A stretch of 64,000 nt of DNA from Planctomycetota bacterium (GCA_016872725.1 VGZC01000008.1:60037-124036); one strand, 5' to 3'. Counted from the first letter of the stretch, positions 26,611 to 36,721 are shown. Notes: generated from the letters alone by a model not told the origin. Numbers and translations are program-made.

Positions 26611-27513
26611 CTAATTCCGGTGGTGCATGCCCAACCGGTTGCTCAGATAGGTCGCCAACGCGGCGTCGAGCGGGGAGCTCGTCCGGATCAGCGCGTAGTC
26701 GCAGGTTTGCCGGGCACAACCCCGCCGGACCTCCTCGAGGAACTCCCGCAGCGCCTCGAGGTATCCTTCCCGCAAAGCCCTCGGATTGCAATTCAGAAAG
26801 ACGTCGCTTTCGAGCCCGTCGAATCGCATCGGGCCCGAGAAGGGGAAATCCAGCTCGTCATCGTCGAGCACGTGGAAGACGAGCACATCGTGGCCCCGCT
26901 GCCGCAACAGCTTGAGGCCACGGACCAGCGATTGGGGATCGGCCAGCAGATCCGAAAAGACCACGATCATGCCCCGCCGCGGATACGACTCGGCCACCGA
27001 CCGCAGAACATGGTACAGGTCGGTCTTGTCGCGAGGTTCCTGCACGTCGAACGTGTCGATCACCGACTGCAGGTGGTTCCGCTTGCTCCGCGTCGGCACC
27101 TGCGCCCGCACCTGATCGTCGAACGCGACGACGCCCACCGCGTCCTGCTGGCGCAGCACGAGGTACGCGAGGCTCGCGGCGAGCGTGCACGCGTACTCGA
27201 ACTTGGACATCGGCCCCGCTCCGTACCGCATGCTGCCGGAAACATCGAGCAGCAGCGTGCAACGCAGGTTCGTGTCCTCCTCGTATTGCTTCACGTACAG
27301 TCGGTCCTGGCGCGCCCACACTTTCCAGTCGACGTGCCGAAGGTCGTCCCCGAACGCGTATTCCCGATGCTGGGCGAACTCGACCGACTGCCCGAAGTAC
27401 GGACTGCGATGCATGCCCGAAAGGAAGCCCTCGACGACGTGCCGAGCGCGCAAATCGAGCCTCGCGATCCGCTTGATCGCCTCAAGATGCAAAAATCTTT
27501 TGGAATCGGACAT
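26611..27513 (-). CDS. DUF58-domain protein
   Basis: 300-residue cytoplasmic protein of the DUF58/VWA-like family. The signature [19 protein letters not shown] is at about 50-68, and the MIDAS motif DVSGS at 90-94 supports metal-dependent partner binding. DUF58 proteins are regularly encoded after a MoxR ATPase and are thought to be its target or adaptor. Here the start codon region overlaps the end of the MoxR gene by 32 bp (27482-27513), so expression is likely coupled. Confidence 0.95.
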   Translation of the reverse strand: MSDSKRFLHLEAIKRIARLDLRARHVVEGFLSGMHRSPYFGQSVEFAQHREYAFGDDLRHVDWKVWARQDRLYVKQYEEDTNLRCTLLLDVSGSMRYGAGPMSKFEYACTLAASLAYLVLRQQDAVGVVAFDDQVRAQVPTRSKRNHLQSVIDTFDVQEPRDKTDLYHVLRSVAESYPRRGMIVVFSDLLADPQSLVRGLKLLRQRGHDVLVFHVLDDDELDFPFSGPMRFDGLESDVFLNCNPRALREGYLEALREFLEEVRRGCARQTCDYALIRTSSPLDAALATYLSNRLGMHHRN

Positions 27514-28558
27514 CGCTGGTCAGCTCGTCTTCCTTCGAGGGGGTGATCGCCACGAGGCGGTCGATGATGTCATCCGGACTCACTCCGTCGCTTTCCGCCG
27601 CGAAATTCACGACCAGACGATGCCGCAGCACGGGCTTCGCAAGGGCTTCGATATCCTCGGTCGAGACATGCGTGCGGCCGTGCAACAGGGCCCTCGCCTT
27701 CCCGCCGAGTATCAGGAACTGAACGGCGCGCGGACCCGCGCCCCAACTCACCATCTCCGTCACGAAATCGGGAGTCCCCGGATAGCCGAGTCGCGTCTGC
27801 CGGACGAGCGAGAGCGCGTAGCGGATCACGTGGTCGGTGGCGGGAACCTCCCGGACCAACCGCTGCAGAGCCAGGATCTCGCCCGCATCCAGAACCGGCT
27901 CGATCGAATCCGTCTGGTTCGCCGTCGTCCGCCGCGCCACCTCGAATTCCTCCTCGAACGTCGGATAGCGCACGTAGACCTTGAACATGAACCGGTCCTG
28001 CTGCGCCTCGGGCAGCGGATACGTTCCCTCCTGCTCGATCGGGTTCTGCGTCGCGAGTACGAAGAACGGATCCGAAAGCGGATGCCGGACCCTGCCGATC
28101 GTGACCTGCCGCTCCTGCATCGACTCGAGCAGGGCCGATTGCGTCTTCGGCGGAGTCCGGTTGATCTCGTCGGCGAGGATCACATGCGAGAAGAGCGGAC
28201 CTTCGAGGAAACGGCGCTCCCGCTGACCGGTCGACCGATTCTCTTCAATGATCTCCGTCCCCGTAATATCCGCCGGCATCAGGTCGGGCGTGAATTGGAT
28301 ACGGCTGAACGAGAGATTGAGCGTTCGGGCGAGCGTACTGATGAGCAGCGTTTTGGCGAGCCCCGGAACGCCTTCGAGCAGGCAATGCCCTCGACTGAAA
28401 AGGGAAATCAGCAACTCCTCGATCACGTCGTGTTGCCCGACGATGACTTGCGAAAGCTGCTCGACGATCCGCTCCCGAGCCTCACACAATCGGCGCACGG
28501 CCTGAACATCGATCGCGGCCGACCCCGAGGGCATTCCATTCGTCATGCTGCGTCCCAT
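27482..28558 (-). CDS. MoxR-family AAA+ ATPase
   Basis: 358-residue cytoplasmic ATPase of the MoxR class, usually a chaperone-like remodeller for VWA-domain partners. Walker A GVPGLAKT is at 63-70, and Walker B VILADEIN at 126-133 is followed by the MoxR-typical [16 protein letters not shown]. The length fits the family. The ATG at 28558 is the longest start; another at 28546 is equally possible, since neither has a strong ribosome site. It heads the block DUF58, BatA-like, VWA, DUF4175-like. Confidence 0.96.
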   Translation of the reverse strand: MGRSMTNGMPSGSAAIDVQAVRRLCEARERIVEQLSQVIVGQHDVIEELLISLFSRGHCLLEGVPGLAKTLLISTLARTLNLSFSRIQFTPDLMPADITGTEIIEENRSTGQRERRFLEGPLFSHVILADEINRTPPKTQSALLESMQERQVTIGRVRHPLSDPFFVLATQNPIEQEGTYPLPEAQQDRFMFKVYVRYPTFEEEFEVARRTTANQTDSIEPVLDAGEILALQRLVREVPATDHVIRYALSLVRQTRLGYPGTPDFVTEMVSWGAGPRAVQFLILGGKARALLHGRTHVSTEDIEALAKPVLRHRLVVNFAAESDGVSPDDIIDRLVAITPSKEDELTSDVRFQKIFAS

Positions 28559-28615
28559 CGTAGAACTGATTGACCGTCCAATCCGTTCCAGAATACACGC
28601 GACCGTTCCATTTGC

Positions 28616-31600
28616 CTAGTTTGCCCCCGCGCCGTCCGTTCGGACGGTGGGAGCCGGCGGAGGAGGTTCGTCCAGGAACCGCAGCGTGACCGCATGACCG
28701 GCAAGCGCGACATAGACGCTGTTCGTCTTCGGATCGGAACTGATGTCGTAGGTCAGGTTGGCGCCAGGTTGCGCCGGGAACTCATCGTTCGAATAGAGGA
28801 TACGACCGTCCCGTTTGTCCACGCACAGAACGGACGCCTGCGCCCGCGATTGGCCCGTGCGGAAGAGCATGCTTCGAACGAGCACCAGGACGGGCGAGCG
28901 GGCCGGTTGGATGAGCGGGATCGAAAACGACTCGATTTCACCCGGCGTCTGCCAGAGCATGTCGCCGGTTCCGGCTTGGAGGGCATAGAGCTTGCCTCGG
29001 AGCACGGGCGTCGCCGTATCGACGGACGGCGCCGTGATCGAGACGTTCGGGTCCGCGGTGATTCCCGCGCCGGGCAAGACGTGGTACGCGTCGCGATACC
29101 GTTGCACAAAAAGGTGCGCCGGGGCCGCGACCGGCTCGAGCGTCGTGCGAAGGCGTTCGGCGCCGTCCCGCAAACTGACGACGACCAATTCCCCCGTCGC
29201 CTGGAATACGGCGACTTCGTCATCCCCGACCAACTCGCCTCGGGATCCGACGGGAAACAGGCCGCGCCAAAGATCCTGGCCGCTCCACGGATCGTGGACC
29301 CGAAGGGTGAGTTGTCCGTCGCCCTCGGACCACGCGAGCACATGGCGCCCCCAGGTTGCCCAGCGGTTTTCGAGCTTGTCGATGGGGCGTTGGCCGAGCC
29401 ATTCCCCCGTCGACGCGCTCAAGACGATCGCCTCGGTCTGGTCGTAGGGCACGACGAAGAGCAGGTCCTCGTCGCCGAACAACTGGGCTCCGGGTTCGAC
29501 ACCGTCGCGGCTCCAAACGGTCGTGCCCGTGAGCGGATCGACGCAGACGAGCTGCCGGAATCGTTGGAAGCAGACGCCGCCCGACGTGACCGGGCCGATC
29601 GCGCCCTGGGGGACTCGGGCCTGTGAATAGTCGGACGCCATGACCCGCACGCCCGTTTGGCGCCACGGATGCCGCAGCGTCTTGTGGCTGAGCCGTCGCT
29701 GGACGGCGTTCGGAATCGACTCGGTGAGATCGTGGCGCCAGAGGATGCTCTCCTGCGGGTCCTGCGAACCGCGCATCGCGTCTACGGCGAGCACCTCGGT
29801 CTGGGCGTTGATGACGATCAGGTGGCCGTTCGCTTTGCCGTGCGCGAGGTTGTACATGTTGGCGAACGAGGGGCCGGAATTCGAGATCATCGCCGACTGC
29901 ACGTCGCGCCCGCTCGCGTCGCGGATCTGGACCGAGTTGGACCGGCTGTCGATCGTGACCGTGGTTCCTTCGGGCCACGGCCCTCGCGCCTCCTGGATTT
30001 GCACCGGATACGCGACGGACGGGAACGGAGACCCGCGCTGCGGATCAAAACCGGTTTCGGTCGTCGCGCGGGTTCTCGGCCATGGTCGATCGGCCGCCTG
30101 GGCCGCGACCATAGCGGGCTGCCCTCGGGCCGATTCCATCAACTGCCGCCCCGTTTGACCATCGACGACGACCGCGTCGGGCCATTGCCGTTCGATCGAC
30201 TCGTACCATTGCCGCGCTTCGTTCAGTTTCTGGCCTTTCAGCAAGGTCATCGCCATCAGTCCGGCCGCTTCCCTCGCGATATCGGCCGATGGATCGGCGA
30301 GCAGTCCGGAAAGTTGGAGCTCGGCGGGCAGCAGTTCATTCGACTCGAACAGCATGCGGGCGTATCGGAGCCGGCCTTTCGCGGCGAGCGGATGCGACGC
30401 GAATTGTTCGAGGAACCGGCGGAGCGCCGCGCGCGAGGCCGATTCGAGCGCCGCGTCGAGCCGTCGGGTGACTTCGTTGTCCCAATCCTCTCGGAGAGCG
30501 CGGAACGCGTCTCCGCCGGCGGCCGCGAGTAAGGAGGCGACGCGTCCGCGCACCCACCGGTCCCGCGTCACCGACCATTGCCGATCGACCCGTTCCAACG
30601 CCGGCTCGGACAGCCCGGATTCGTCGCGGTCCTCGTCGGCAAGCCGGAGGACGGCCTCGAACGCGCCCGCCAGATCGCCCGCTCTCTGTCGGCCGGACGA
30701 CACCAATCGAAGGTAGGCGGTCCGCTGCGCCGGTTGTTCGATGAGCGGCTCGACGTCGGCGGCGCGCGGCGCGTACGATTCGAAATCCTCGTCGAGCGCC
30801 TCGAGAAACGTCCGCACAAGGTGCGCTCGGATCGTCTCGTCCGATCGGTCCGCCTCGTAGGTGAGCCACATCGTGTCGAGCGCTTCCTTGCGTTTTCCTT
30901 CCTGCAAGAGGAGGTCGCATTTCCGGGCGAGCGCCTCCCGGTCGGCGGGGTTCGCCGCCAACCGCTCGGCGACCCAACGGCTCAACGGCTCGAATTGATG
31001 GTAGGCTCCCAGACGGTCGACGCCTTGTGACAGGATTTGGTCACGGTGGCAGACGAGATTTCCGAGCGGCGCGCGGGTCGCGATGGTCTCGACGATCCGG
31101 CCTTCGTTCAAATCGATCCGGTGCAACCGCGAGCCGGAGGTCGGCAGGTAGTAGTGCGCGTCGGTGTGGAATCCCCGACCGCAGACCGACTCCTGGAGCA
31201 GCTCGATCGGCTTGGTCCAGGCGAGCGAGCCGTCCTTCAAGGCAACGGCGGCGACCGCGTGCTTACCGACAAGCACCGCGTTTCCGTTGTGGACGCACGC
31301 GACATAGAGCGCGCCGTCGCGTTTGCGCGCGTTCCAGAGCGGCGCGCCGGTCAGCAGGTCCAGGCAATACAGTTCGTCCGATTCCACGGGCGTCACGAGG
31401 ACTTTGCGGTCGACGATCGTCGCCGTCGCATCGATCCACGACTCCTCCGACGGCGCCGCGATCGCCCGATTGAAATTGAATCGCTGCGCATGGATGCCGC
31501 CCGGGCCGGGCGCCGTTCCGTATTGGAAACCCCAGAGGAGCGATCGGTTGGAGACATCGAGGGACACCACGGCGCCGGCCGACGTCGGGCAGACCAGCAC

Positions 31601-33262
31601 GCCGTCCGCGAACGAGGGCGTGGCTCCCGCGAGCCGCCTCAGCGGATCGAAATCAATCGTCGCGGCGTCGACGTGCGCGAGCTGCTGTTGCCATTCGAGC
31701 TTGCCCGTCCGCGGGTGCAGGGCGACCAGCCGCAGTTCGCCCACGATCTCGGCGAGCGCGAAAAGCTGTCCCATTACGGGGAGCGGCGGGCCGAGGAAAA
31801 ACGCGTTGGCCAGCGCCGGTTCATCGGCCCCATCGTCGCCGCCCACGACCCATTGCAAGGCGCCTTCGCGCGCCAGACTGACGGCGACCAGCTTGTTGTG
31901 CGGCTTCGGCCATCCGTCGTTCGCCTGCGGGAGGCCGCCCGGTCCGACGAACGTCGGATTGCCCGCCGTCATCGCGTAGCTCAGATCGTGGAGCAAATAG
32001 ACCAGTTCGCCGTCACTGCTGATCTGCCCATACGCGGCGTCGCGCCAGAGTCGCTCGCCAAGTTCGAGCATCCTCGGGTTGCCGCCTCCGCGCGCGAGGG
32101 GAAGATCGAGCGATCGGCCGGCCAGTTCGTCGGGGCCGTCGTCCCAGGGGAATTCCCAGATACGCTTGCCGCTGTCGAGATCGACGGCCATCAGGCGGCG
32201 CGGAGTCCGCATGAGAATGGTCTGGCGCACGGCGAGCGGTTGCAGGCTGGGGATGAGCACGCCGTCCGAACCGCCCAATTGCCTCAGATGCTCCCGCACC
32301 AACTCCTCGTCCGCCGGATCGTTGGCCGTCGGCACGAGCCAGCGGTGATTCATCACGGGTGTGCCACCCTCGGCCCTCGCGTTGCGCGACGCGTCGCCGC
32401 GAAAAAGGGCCCATTCCGTCTTGCCCTGCGGAGGGGCGATCTCCATGCGTCCGAGGACCCGCGTCAACCATGCCGACGCCTGCCCTTCCTCCTGGAAAAT
32501 ACGGACGTCCTCGCCTCCGATCCGCAGACTCGCGTTCGGATCCCTCGCGCGCAGGGCGATGAGCCCTTCGATCGATTTCTCGGGAGGGCCGGCGTAGCGG
32601 CGGCACGCGGCGAGCAGGACCGACAATTCGGGATCCAACGCGGCCACCGCCGCCGGATTCGCCGCCAATCGCTCGAAACAAAGCGCGGCGGCGAGCTGCC
32701 GGCCCTCATCCATGTGGTACCGGCCCAAGAGGAGCATCGCCTCGTAACCGGCCCGCGTGTGGAAATAGCGGCGCGTGACCTCGGTCAGCCGATGCAGATC
32801 GCCACCCGCGACGGCTTCCTCGAGCATGGCCCGCGCGAGGGCCCCGTACCGCAGTTCATAGAGTTCGCGGCCCTGGGCGGGCATCGCGCCGATCAGGCGC
32901 TGCGCCTCCGCCTTCAAGCTGGGCATGGCTCCCGAACCGGCCTCGCCCACAATGAAATAGTCCTGATCGACGTCCGCGTCCGCGTCCGGACCCGGTTCGG
33001 GAGAGAGGATTCCGCCGAGCTCGTCGACGGCGACGTTGTACTGTTGATCCTTGACCGCCTGCCGTCCGCGAGTCAACCGCTGGTGCAAGGCGCGCGGCGG
33101 CGGCAAGAACTTGTTGTTGATCGATTCATCCTGCGCACCGACCGGTTCGGACGTCGGAGCCCATATCGCGGCGATCAGCACCACGGCCGCCGCCAACGGC
33201 GCGCGTCGCGCCCCGGGCCTCGAACGAACCGCGCTCCCAGAGCACTCCGTCATCCCGCCCAT
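28616..33262 (-). CDS. Large secreted PQQ-like beta-propeller protein
   Basis: 1548 residues with a signal peptide (about 20-50). The N-terminal 250 residues are helical and TPR-like (RGRQAVKDQQYNVAVDEL and LYELRYGALARAMLEEAV). The rest carries repeated propeller blades of the BamB/PQQ-like type (for example VSLDVSNRSLLWGFQYG and VCVDPLTGTTVWSRDG), interrupted by a long helical region at about 790-1050. No catalytic site can be read, and real PQQ binding is not implied. Such proteins are very common in planctomycetes and of unknown role. The ATG at 33262 is chosen because GGAGAGGAG precedes it by 6 nt. It lies 57 nt upstream of the MoxR gene, so it may lead the same transcript. Confidence 0.9.
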   Translation of the reverse strand: MGGMTECSGSAVRSRPGARRAPLAAAVVLIAAIWAPTSEPVGAQDESINNKFLPPPRALHQRLTRGRQAVKDQQYNVAVDELGGILSPEPGPDADADVDQDYFIVGEAGSGAMPSLKAEAQRLIGAMPAQGRELYELRYGALARAMLEEAVAGGDLHRLTEVTRRYFHTRAGYEAMLLLGRYHMDEGRQLAAALCFERLAANPAAVAALDPELSVLLAACRRYAGPPEKSIEGLIALRARDPNASLRIGGEDVRIFQEEGQASAWLTRVLGRMEIAPPQGKTEWALFRGDASRNARAEGGTPVMNHRWLVPTANDPADEELVREHLRQLGGSDGVLIPSLQPLAVRQTILMRTPRRLMAVDLDSGKRIWEFPWDDGPDELAGRSLDLPLARGGGNPRMLELGERLWRDAAYGQISSDGELVYLLHDLSYAMTAGNPTFVGPGGLPQANDGWPKPHNKLVAVSLAREGALQWVVGGDDGADEPALANAFFLGPPLPVMGQLFALAEIVGELRLVALHPRTGKLEWQQQLAHVDAATIDFDPLRRLAGATPSFADGVLVCPTSAGAVVSLDVSNRSLLWGFQYGTAPGPGGIHAQRFNFNRAIAAPSEESWIDATATIVDRKVLVTPVESDELYCLDLLTGAPLWNARKRDGALYVACVHNGNAVLVGKHAVAAVALKDGSLAWTKPIELLQESVCGRGFHTDAHYYLPTSGSRLHRIDLNEGRIVETIATRAPLGNLVCHRDQILSQGVDRLGAYHQFEPLSRWVAERLAANPADREALARKCDLLLQEGKRKEALDTMWLTYEADRSDETIRAHLVRTFLEALDEDFESYAPRAADVEPLIEQPAQRTAYLRLVSSGRQRAGDLAGAFEAVLRLADEDRDESGLSEPALERVDRQWSVTRDRWVRGRVASLLAAAGGDAFRALREDWDNEVTRRLDAALESASRAALRRFLEQFASHPLAAKGRLRYARMLFESNELLPAELQLSGLLADPSADIAREAAGLMAMTLLKGQKLNEARQWYESIERQWPDAVVVDGQTGRQLMESARGQPAMVAAQAADRPWPRTRATTETGFDPQRGSPFPSVAYPVQIQEARGPWPEGTTVTIDSRSNSVQIRDASGRDVQSAMISNSGPSFANMYNLAHGKANGHLIVINAQTEVLAVDAMRGSQDPQESILWRHDLTESIPNAVQRRLSHKTLRHPWRQTGVRVMASDYSQARVPQGAIGPVTSGGVCFQRFRQLVCVDPLTGTTVWSRDGVEPGAQLFGDEDLLFVVPYDQTEAIVLSASTGEWLGQRPIDKLENRWATWGRHVLAWSEGDGQLTLRVHDPWSGQDLWRGLFPVGSRGELVGDDEVAVFQATGELVVVSLRDGAERLRTTLEPVAAPAHLFVQRYRDAYHVLPGAGITADPNVSITAPSVDTATPVLRGKLYALQAGTGDMLWQTPGEIESFSIPLIQPARSPVLVLVRSMLFRTGQSRAQASVLCVDKRDGRILYSNDEFPAQPGANLTYDISSDPKTNSVYVALAGHAVTLRFLDEPPPPAPTVRTDGAGAN

Positions 33263-33541
33263 TGCGTGCTCCTCTCCTTCCCGCCCGTCCGGCAAGTTGG
33301 AGACCGGAGGGGACCGGACGGGCGCGCGACGGCGCGTCCGCCCGAGCGCATCTTAGATCGCGTCACGACGCGCGGCAAGAATCAACGAAGACGCCGCCCC
33401 GCCCGGCGGCGAGGCGGCGTTTCGACGTATCGCGAGGCGGTCGATCGCGCAAGCCCACGCGATCGTCCCGGGAGCACAGCTCCGCACCCGAACGACAAGA
33501 GCCGTCCGAGCGAATCCGTCGAAGGCGAGCCGACCGGCGCT
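33263..33541. other. Intergenic region between HU-like and propeller genes
   Basis: 279 bp. It contains the GC-rich hairpin at 33392-33419 and otherwise nothing I can identify as a gene. Confidence 0.5.
33392..33419 (-). terminator. Candidate terminator hairpin downstream of the HU-like gene
   Basis: A 12-bp stem with one mismatch (CGCCGCC-C-CGCC pairing with GGCG-A-GGCGGCG) and a short loop, followed on the minus strand by a moderately T-rich TCTTCGTTGATTCTT. It lies 120 bp after the HU-like stop. The weak T tract keeps confidence low. Confidence 0.3.
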
Positions 33542-33874
33542 CTAGATCATGTCCTTGAGCGACTTGAGCGCGCGGACCTTGATCTTGACCGAAGCCGGCT
33601 TGGCCGGCACGTCCATCAGCTCGCCCGGCTTGAACGGGTTCTTCACACCCTTCTTCGCGGGTCGAGCCGGGACCTTGCGTTTTTCGATCTTCACCAGATT
33701 GGGAATGGCGAAAACGCCGGGCCCGCGGCTGCTCAACGCTTTCTTGATTTCCTCGGTGAGCGCGGCCATCACGGCGGTCACGTCCTTCCGGGACAGGTCG
33801 GTCGCCGCCGCGATGTTGTTGATGATCTCGGACTTGCTCGGTGTCTTCTTGGCTGGTGCTGGGCCTTTGGCCAT
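33542..33874 (-). CDS. HU-family DNA-binding protein
   Basis: 110-residue nucleoid protein of the HU/IHF family. The alpha-helical dimerisation part (SKSEIINNIAAATDLSRKDV) is followed by the strand AIPNLVKIEKRKVPARPAKKG. The DNA-binding arm is seen as KNPFKPGE, the counterpart of the usual RNPxTGE. A Lys/Pro/Ala-rich N-terminal extension (MAKGPAPAKKTP) is a planctomycete feature. The ATG at 33874 follows GGGAGG by 9 nt. A -35/-10 pair is visible at 33947-33974, giving a 5' leader of about 65 nt. It should bend and compact DNA and is probably strongly expressed. Confidence 0.95.
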   Translation of the reverse strand: MAKGPAPAKKTPSKSEIINNIAAATDLSRKDVTAVMAALTEEIKKALSSRGPGVFAIPNLVKIEKRKVPARPAKKGVKNPFKPGELMDVPAKPASVKIKVRALKSLKDMI

Positions 33875-33946
33875 CGAGGGGTACCTCCCTGTGAGGCGTG
33901 ACAAATGGGATTCGGAAATGTCCGTCCGCAGCGCGGAACCCGCGTG

Positions 33947-33974
33947 ATTAAATCGAACGGGACGAAAAATGCAA
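33947..33974 (-). promoter_or_regulatory. Predicted promoter of the HU-like gene
   Basis: On the minus strand TTGCAT (33974-33969), a 16-nt spacer and TTTAAT (33952-33947). The region is AT-rich compared with its surroundings. The predicted start is near 33940, about 65 nt before the start codon. Confidence 0.4.
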
Positions 33975-34008
33975 CCCTTCCGACGTGGAAAATGCGAAAA
34001 AAACCGGG

Positions 34009-34044
34009 AAAAACGGCACTTTTCGGCCTTTCTCCCGCGTGCCG
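34009..34044 (-). terminator. Candidate rho-independent terminator of the prolyl oligopeptidase gene
   Basis: CGGCAC (34044-34039 on the minus strand) pairs perfectly with GTGCCG (34019-34014) across a 19-nt loop and is followed directly by TTTTT and, shortly after, a run of seven T. It begins 8 bp after the stop codon at 34052. The loop is large, so confidence is moderate. Confidence 0.45.
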
Positions 34045-34051
34045 CACCCGC

Positions 34052-36172
34052 TTACGGCGCGTCGCGGGCGCCGAGCAGCTGCTGGCCGAGGAACGTGTAG
34101 GCGAGCGCCTGCATGTGGGCGAGCTGCTCGTTGTTGGCCGCGCCGCCATGCCCGCCCTCGATATTCTCGTAATACAAGACGTTGTGTCCCTGCGACTCCA
34201 TCTTCGCCATCATCTTCCTCGCATGGCCCGGATGCACGCGGTCGTCCCGCGTCGATGTCGTGAAAAGGACGCGCGGATACGAGACGCCCGCCCGCACATT
34301 GTGGTACGGCGAGAATTTCCGGATGAACGACCATTCCTCGGGATTGTCGGGATCGCCGTACTCGGCCATCCACGATGCGCCGGCGAGCAGCTTGTTGTAG
34401 CGCCGCATGTCGAGCAAGGGGACCTGGCAGACGGCCGCTTTGCAGAGGTCGGGGTAGAGCGTCACCATGTTCCCGACGAGCAGACCGCCGTTCGAGCCGC
34501 CTTGGATGCCAAGCCGTTCGGGGGACGTCACCTTGCGGGCGAAGAGGTCGCGCGCGACGGCCGCGAAATCCTCGTATGCGCGAAGGCGGTTCGCCTTGAG
34601 CGCGGCCTGGTGCCACCGGGGACCGTATTCGCCGCCGCCCCGGATGTTCGCGACAACGTACACACCGCCTCGGGAAAGCCACGCGCGACCGACGCCCGCG
34701 TTGTAGTTCGGCTGCATCGAGATTTCAAAACCGCCGTATCCGTAGAGCAACGTCGGTTGCTTGCCATCGAGCCGGATGTCTTGGCGGGAGACCATGAAAT
34801 AGGGGACCTTTGTCCCGTCGGCGCTCGTCGCGAACTGCTGTGAAATCGTCAGCCCCTGGGCGTCGAAGAAATGGGGAAGTTGCTTGAGCTTCTCGGGAAC
34901 CGAGCCGATCTCGCCGTACGAAAGGGTCGTCGGCGTCAGATAGTCGGCCGACACCATGAAGATCGCGTTCGATTCGTCGGGATCGACCGCGCGCACGTCC
35001 ACCGTTCCGAACGCCGGAGCGCCGGTGAGCGGTTCGCGCGTCCAATCCTGGTCCGACGGCCGCAGCACCTCGATGCGGTTCTTCACGTTGTCGAGCACAT
35101 TGATATAGACGAAGTCCTTCGTGGCACCGAAGCCCGCGAGCGCCGTATGGTCGGTCGGTTCGAAAATCGCCCGGAACACGCGCTCGCCCGCGAGAAACGC
35201 GTCGAACCGCGTCACGAGCAGCGAGCCGGCGGCATAGGCCTTTCCTCCGACTTCCCACGCCTCGCGCAGTTCGATCGCAAGGTAGTCGCGGAAGACGGCC
35301 TTGTTCGCCGAATTCGGCGCGTCGATGCGGACCAGCGCGCCGTCCTCGGCCCGCAGGAACAACTCGTCGTTGTAAAACGCGATGCTCCTGTGGACGAAAT
35401 CGCGTTCGAATCCGGGGGAATCGTCGTGGATCGCCGAGATCGACATGTCCCGCGCGGTGCCCTCGTAGACCGTCACCGCCTCTTCGATCGGCGTGCCCCG
35501 CTTCCATTCCTTGACGATGCGGGGATACCCCGATTCGGTCATCGATCCCGGGCCGAAATCGGTGAAGACGTACACCCGGTCCCGGTCGATCCAGCCCATG
35601 CCTCCCTTCGATTCGGGCCGTTGGAATCCGTCGGCCACGAATTGACGCGTTTCGAGATCGAATTCGCGCGTGACGTTCGCGTCGGCGCCGCCGCGCGACA
35701 GGTCGATCAGGCACCGCCGGTAGTCGGGCCGGAGGATCGACGCGCCGTCCCAGACCCAGTTCTCGTTCTCCGCCTTGGCGAGCGCGTCGAGATCGAGCAG
35801 GACATCCCAGGCGGGCGCCGGTTTGCGGTATTCGTCGAGCGTCGCGCGGCGCCAGATGCCGCGCGGATGGGACTTGTCTCGCCAGAAATTGTAGAAGAAG
35901 TCGCCGCGTTTGGTGACCGCCGGAATCCGTTCGTCGGAATCCAGGATGGCGAGAAGTTCCTTGCGGAGCCGTTCGAAGATCGGATCTTCTTCCAGAACGG
36001 CTTGCGACGCCTTATTGCGTTCCCGGACCCAATCGAGGGCCTTTTCGCCCGTGACGTCCTCGAGCCAGCCATACGGGTCCTCGTCGGCCCCCTCGTCCGC
36101 AATCATGACACCTCCCCGCGCCATCAGGCAACCGGCCAGCATGGCGCTCCACATCCACGCGTTCATCCTCAT
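34052..36172 (-). CDS. Prolyl oligopeptidase (peptidase family S9A)
   Basis: 706-residue serine peptidase that cleaves short peptides after proline, or a related oligopeptidase. An N-terminal signal-like stretch (about 5-22) suggests export. A seven-bladed propeller region (about 60-430) precedes the alpha/beta-hydrolase domain. The catalytic triad is complete: Ser560 in GGSNGG, Asp644 in DDRVHPGHA and His675 in EGGHGG. The family motifs YGYGGFEISMQPNY and NIRGGGEYGPRWH are present. The ATG at 36172 is used because GGAG precedes it by 7 nt. A minus-strand TATAAT at 36348-36353 could drive it. Confidence 0.96.
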   Translation of the reverse strand: MRMNAWMWSAMLAGCLMARGGVMIADEGADEDPYGWLEDVTGEKALDWVRERNKASQAVLEEDPIFERLRKELLAILDSDERIPAVTKRGDFFYNFWRDKSHPRGIWRRATLDEYRKPAPAWDVLLDLDALAKAENENWVWDGASILRPDYRRCLIDLSRGGADANVTREFDLETRQFVADGFQRPESKGGMGWIDRDRVYVFTDFGPGSMTESGYPRIVKEWKRGTPIEEAVTVYEGTARDMSISAIHDDSPGFERDFVHRSIAFYNDELFLRAEDGALVRIDAPNSANKAVFRDYLAIELREAWEVGGKAYAAGSLLVTRFDAFLAGERVFRAIFEPTDHTALAGFGATKDFVYINVLDNVKNRIEVLRPSDQDWTREPLTGAPAFGTVDVRAVDPDESNAIFMVSADYLTPTTLSYGEIGSVPEKLKQLPHFFDAQGLTISQQFATSADGTKVPYFMVSRQDIRLDGKQPTLLYGYGGFEISMQPNYNAGVGRAWLSRGGVYVVANIRGGGEYGPRWHQAALKANRLRAYEDFAAVARDLFARKVTSPERLGIQGGSNGGLLVGNMVTLYPDLCKAAVCQVPLLDMRRYNKLLAGASWMAEYGDPDNPEEWSFIRKFSPYHNVRAGVSYPRVLFTTSTRDDRVHPGHARKMMAKMESQGHNVLYYENIEGGHGGAANNEQLAHMQALAYTFLGQQLLGARDAP

Positions 36173-36347
36173 GAGCCTTCTCCCATCGCACGGCAATCAA
36201 GCCGTCGTCCAACGTCCAACAAACCGCGCCGTCGCCTTTCGGAAACGGAGTCACACGCTCAGCCACCCACCCGCAGTGCTTCCGTTCCGCGGGATTCGGA
36301 CATTCTCGCGTCCCGGCGGACCGGCACGGCCGACACGATGCGCCCTG

Positions 36348-36353
36348 ATTATA
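36348..36353 (-). promoter_or_regulatory. Candidate -10 box for the prolyl oligopeptidase gene
   Basis: Perfect TATAAT on the minus strand, with TTTTCC 16 nt upstream as a weak -35. A start near 36341 would give a leader of about 170 nt. Confidence 0.35.
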
Positions 36354-36491
36354 CGTCGCTGCTCCCGAAGGAAAACTCGGCTACCGGGAGTCCCCGAGTT
36401 GGACCAAATGCGACGGTCGTTGGAGCCTTCGGAGGCGATCCGTTTACGACTCAAGGGAATCTCGGATGGTCGGCGTCATTATGGGTCCTGT

Positions 36492-36631
36492 GAACAGAAG
36501 CGAACGAAGGCAACGAGGAACAGGGGGATTGGGCTTCGGACGCGGGTCGGCCCGTTTACGCGGACCCGTTCATCGAGACCGCCCTTCGTTCCCTTTGTTC
36601 CCTTCGTTCCCTTACTGTTTCTATTCTCCGA
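36492..36631. repeat. Imperfect inverted repeat of AACGAAGG / CCTTCGTT units
   Basis: The left arm (36492-36525) is a series of GAACGAAGG-like units. The right arm (36583-36632) reads as CGTTCCCTT, TGTTCCCTT, CGTTCCCTT. The arms pair over about 25 bp with a few mismatches and a spacer of about 60 nt. It looks like a dispersed extragenic element rather than a coding region. Confidence 0.55.
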
Positions 36632-36721
36632 TCGCCGTTTTTTTAGGGGCGTCGTCCCCGTGCGGTGATTACAAAGAGGCTGATCGTTCCCGAACGAGTC
36701 GGTTTCGAACAGGAGCGTACA

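Larger units (their letters stand above)
36173..36721. other. 549-bp intergenic region with a candidate promoter and a long inverted repeat
   Basis: Divergent spacer between the prolyl oligopeptidase (-) and the M28 peptidase (+). It holds a minus-strand TATAAT and, near the M28 gene, an imperfect inverted repeat of (G)AACGAAGG-like and CCTTCGTT-like units. I see no credible gene. Confidence 0.6.

Noticed and set aside
28616..33262. PQQ-dependent dehydrogenase
   Set aside because: Propeller blades alone do not show PQQ or metal ligands; the catalytic Asp/Glu/Asn pattern and an enzyme-type domain were not seen.
31037..33901. Long plus-strand open frame opposite the large propeller gene
   Set aside because: Antisense shadow of the propeller and HU-like genes; no recognisable domains.
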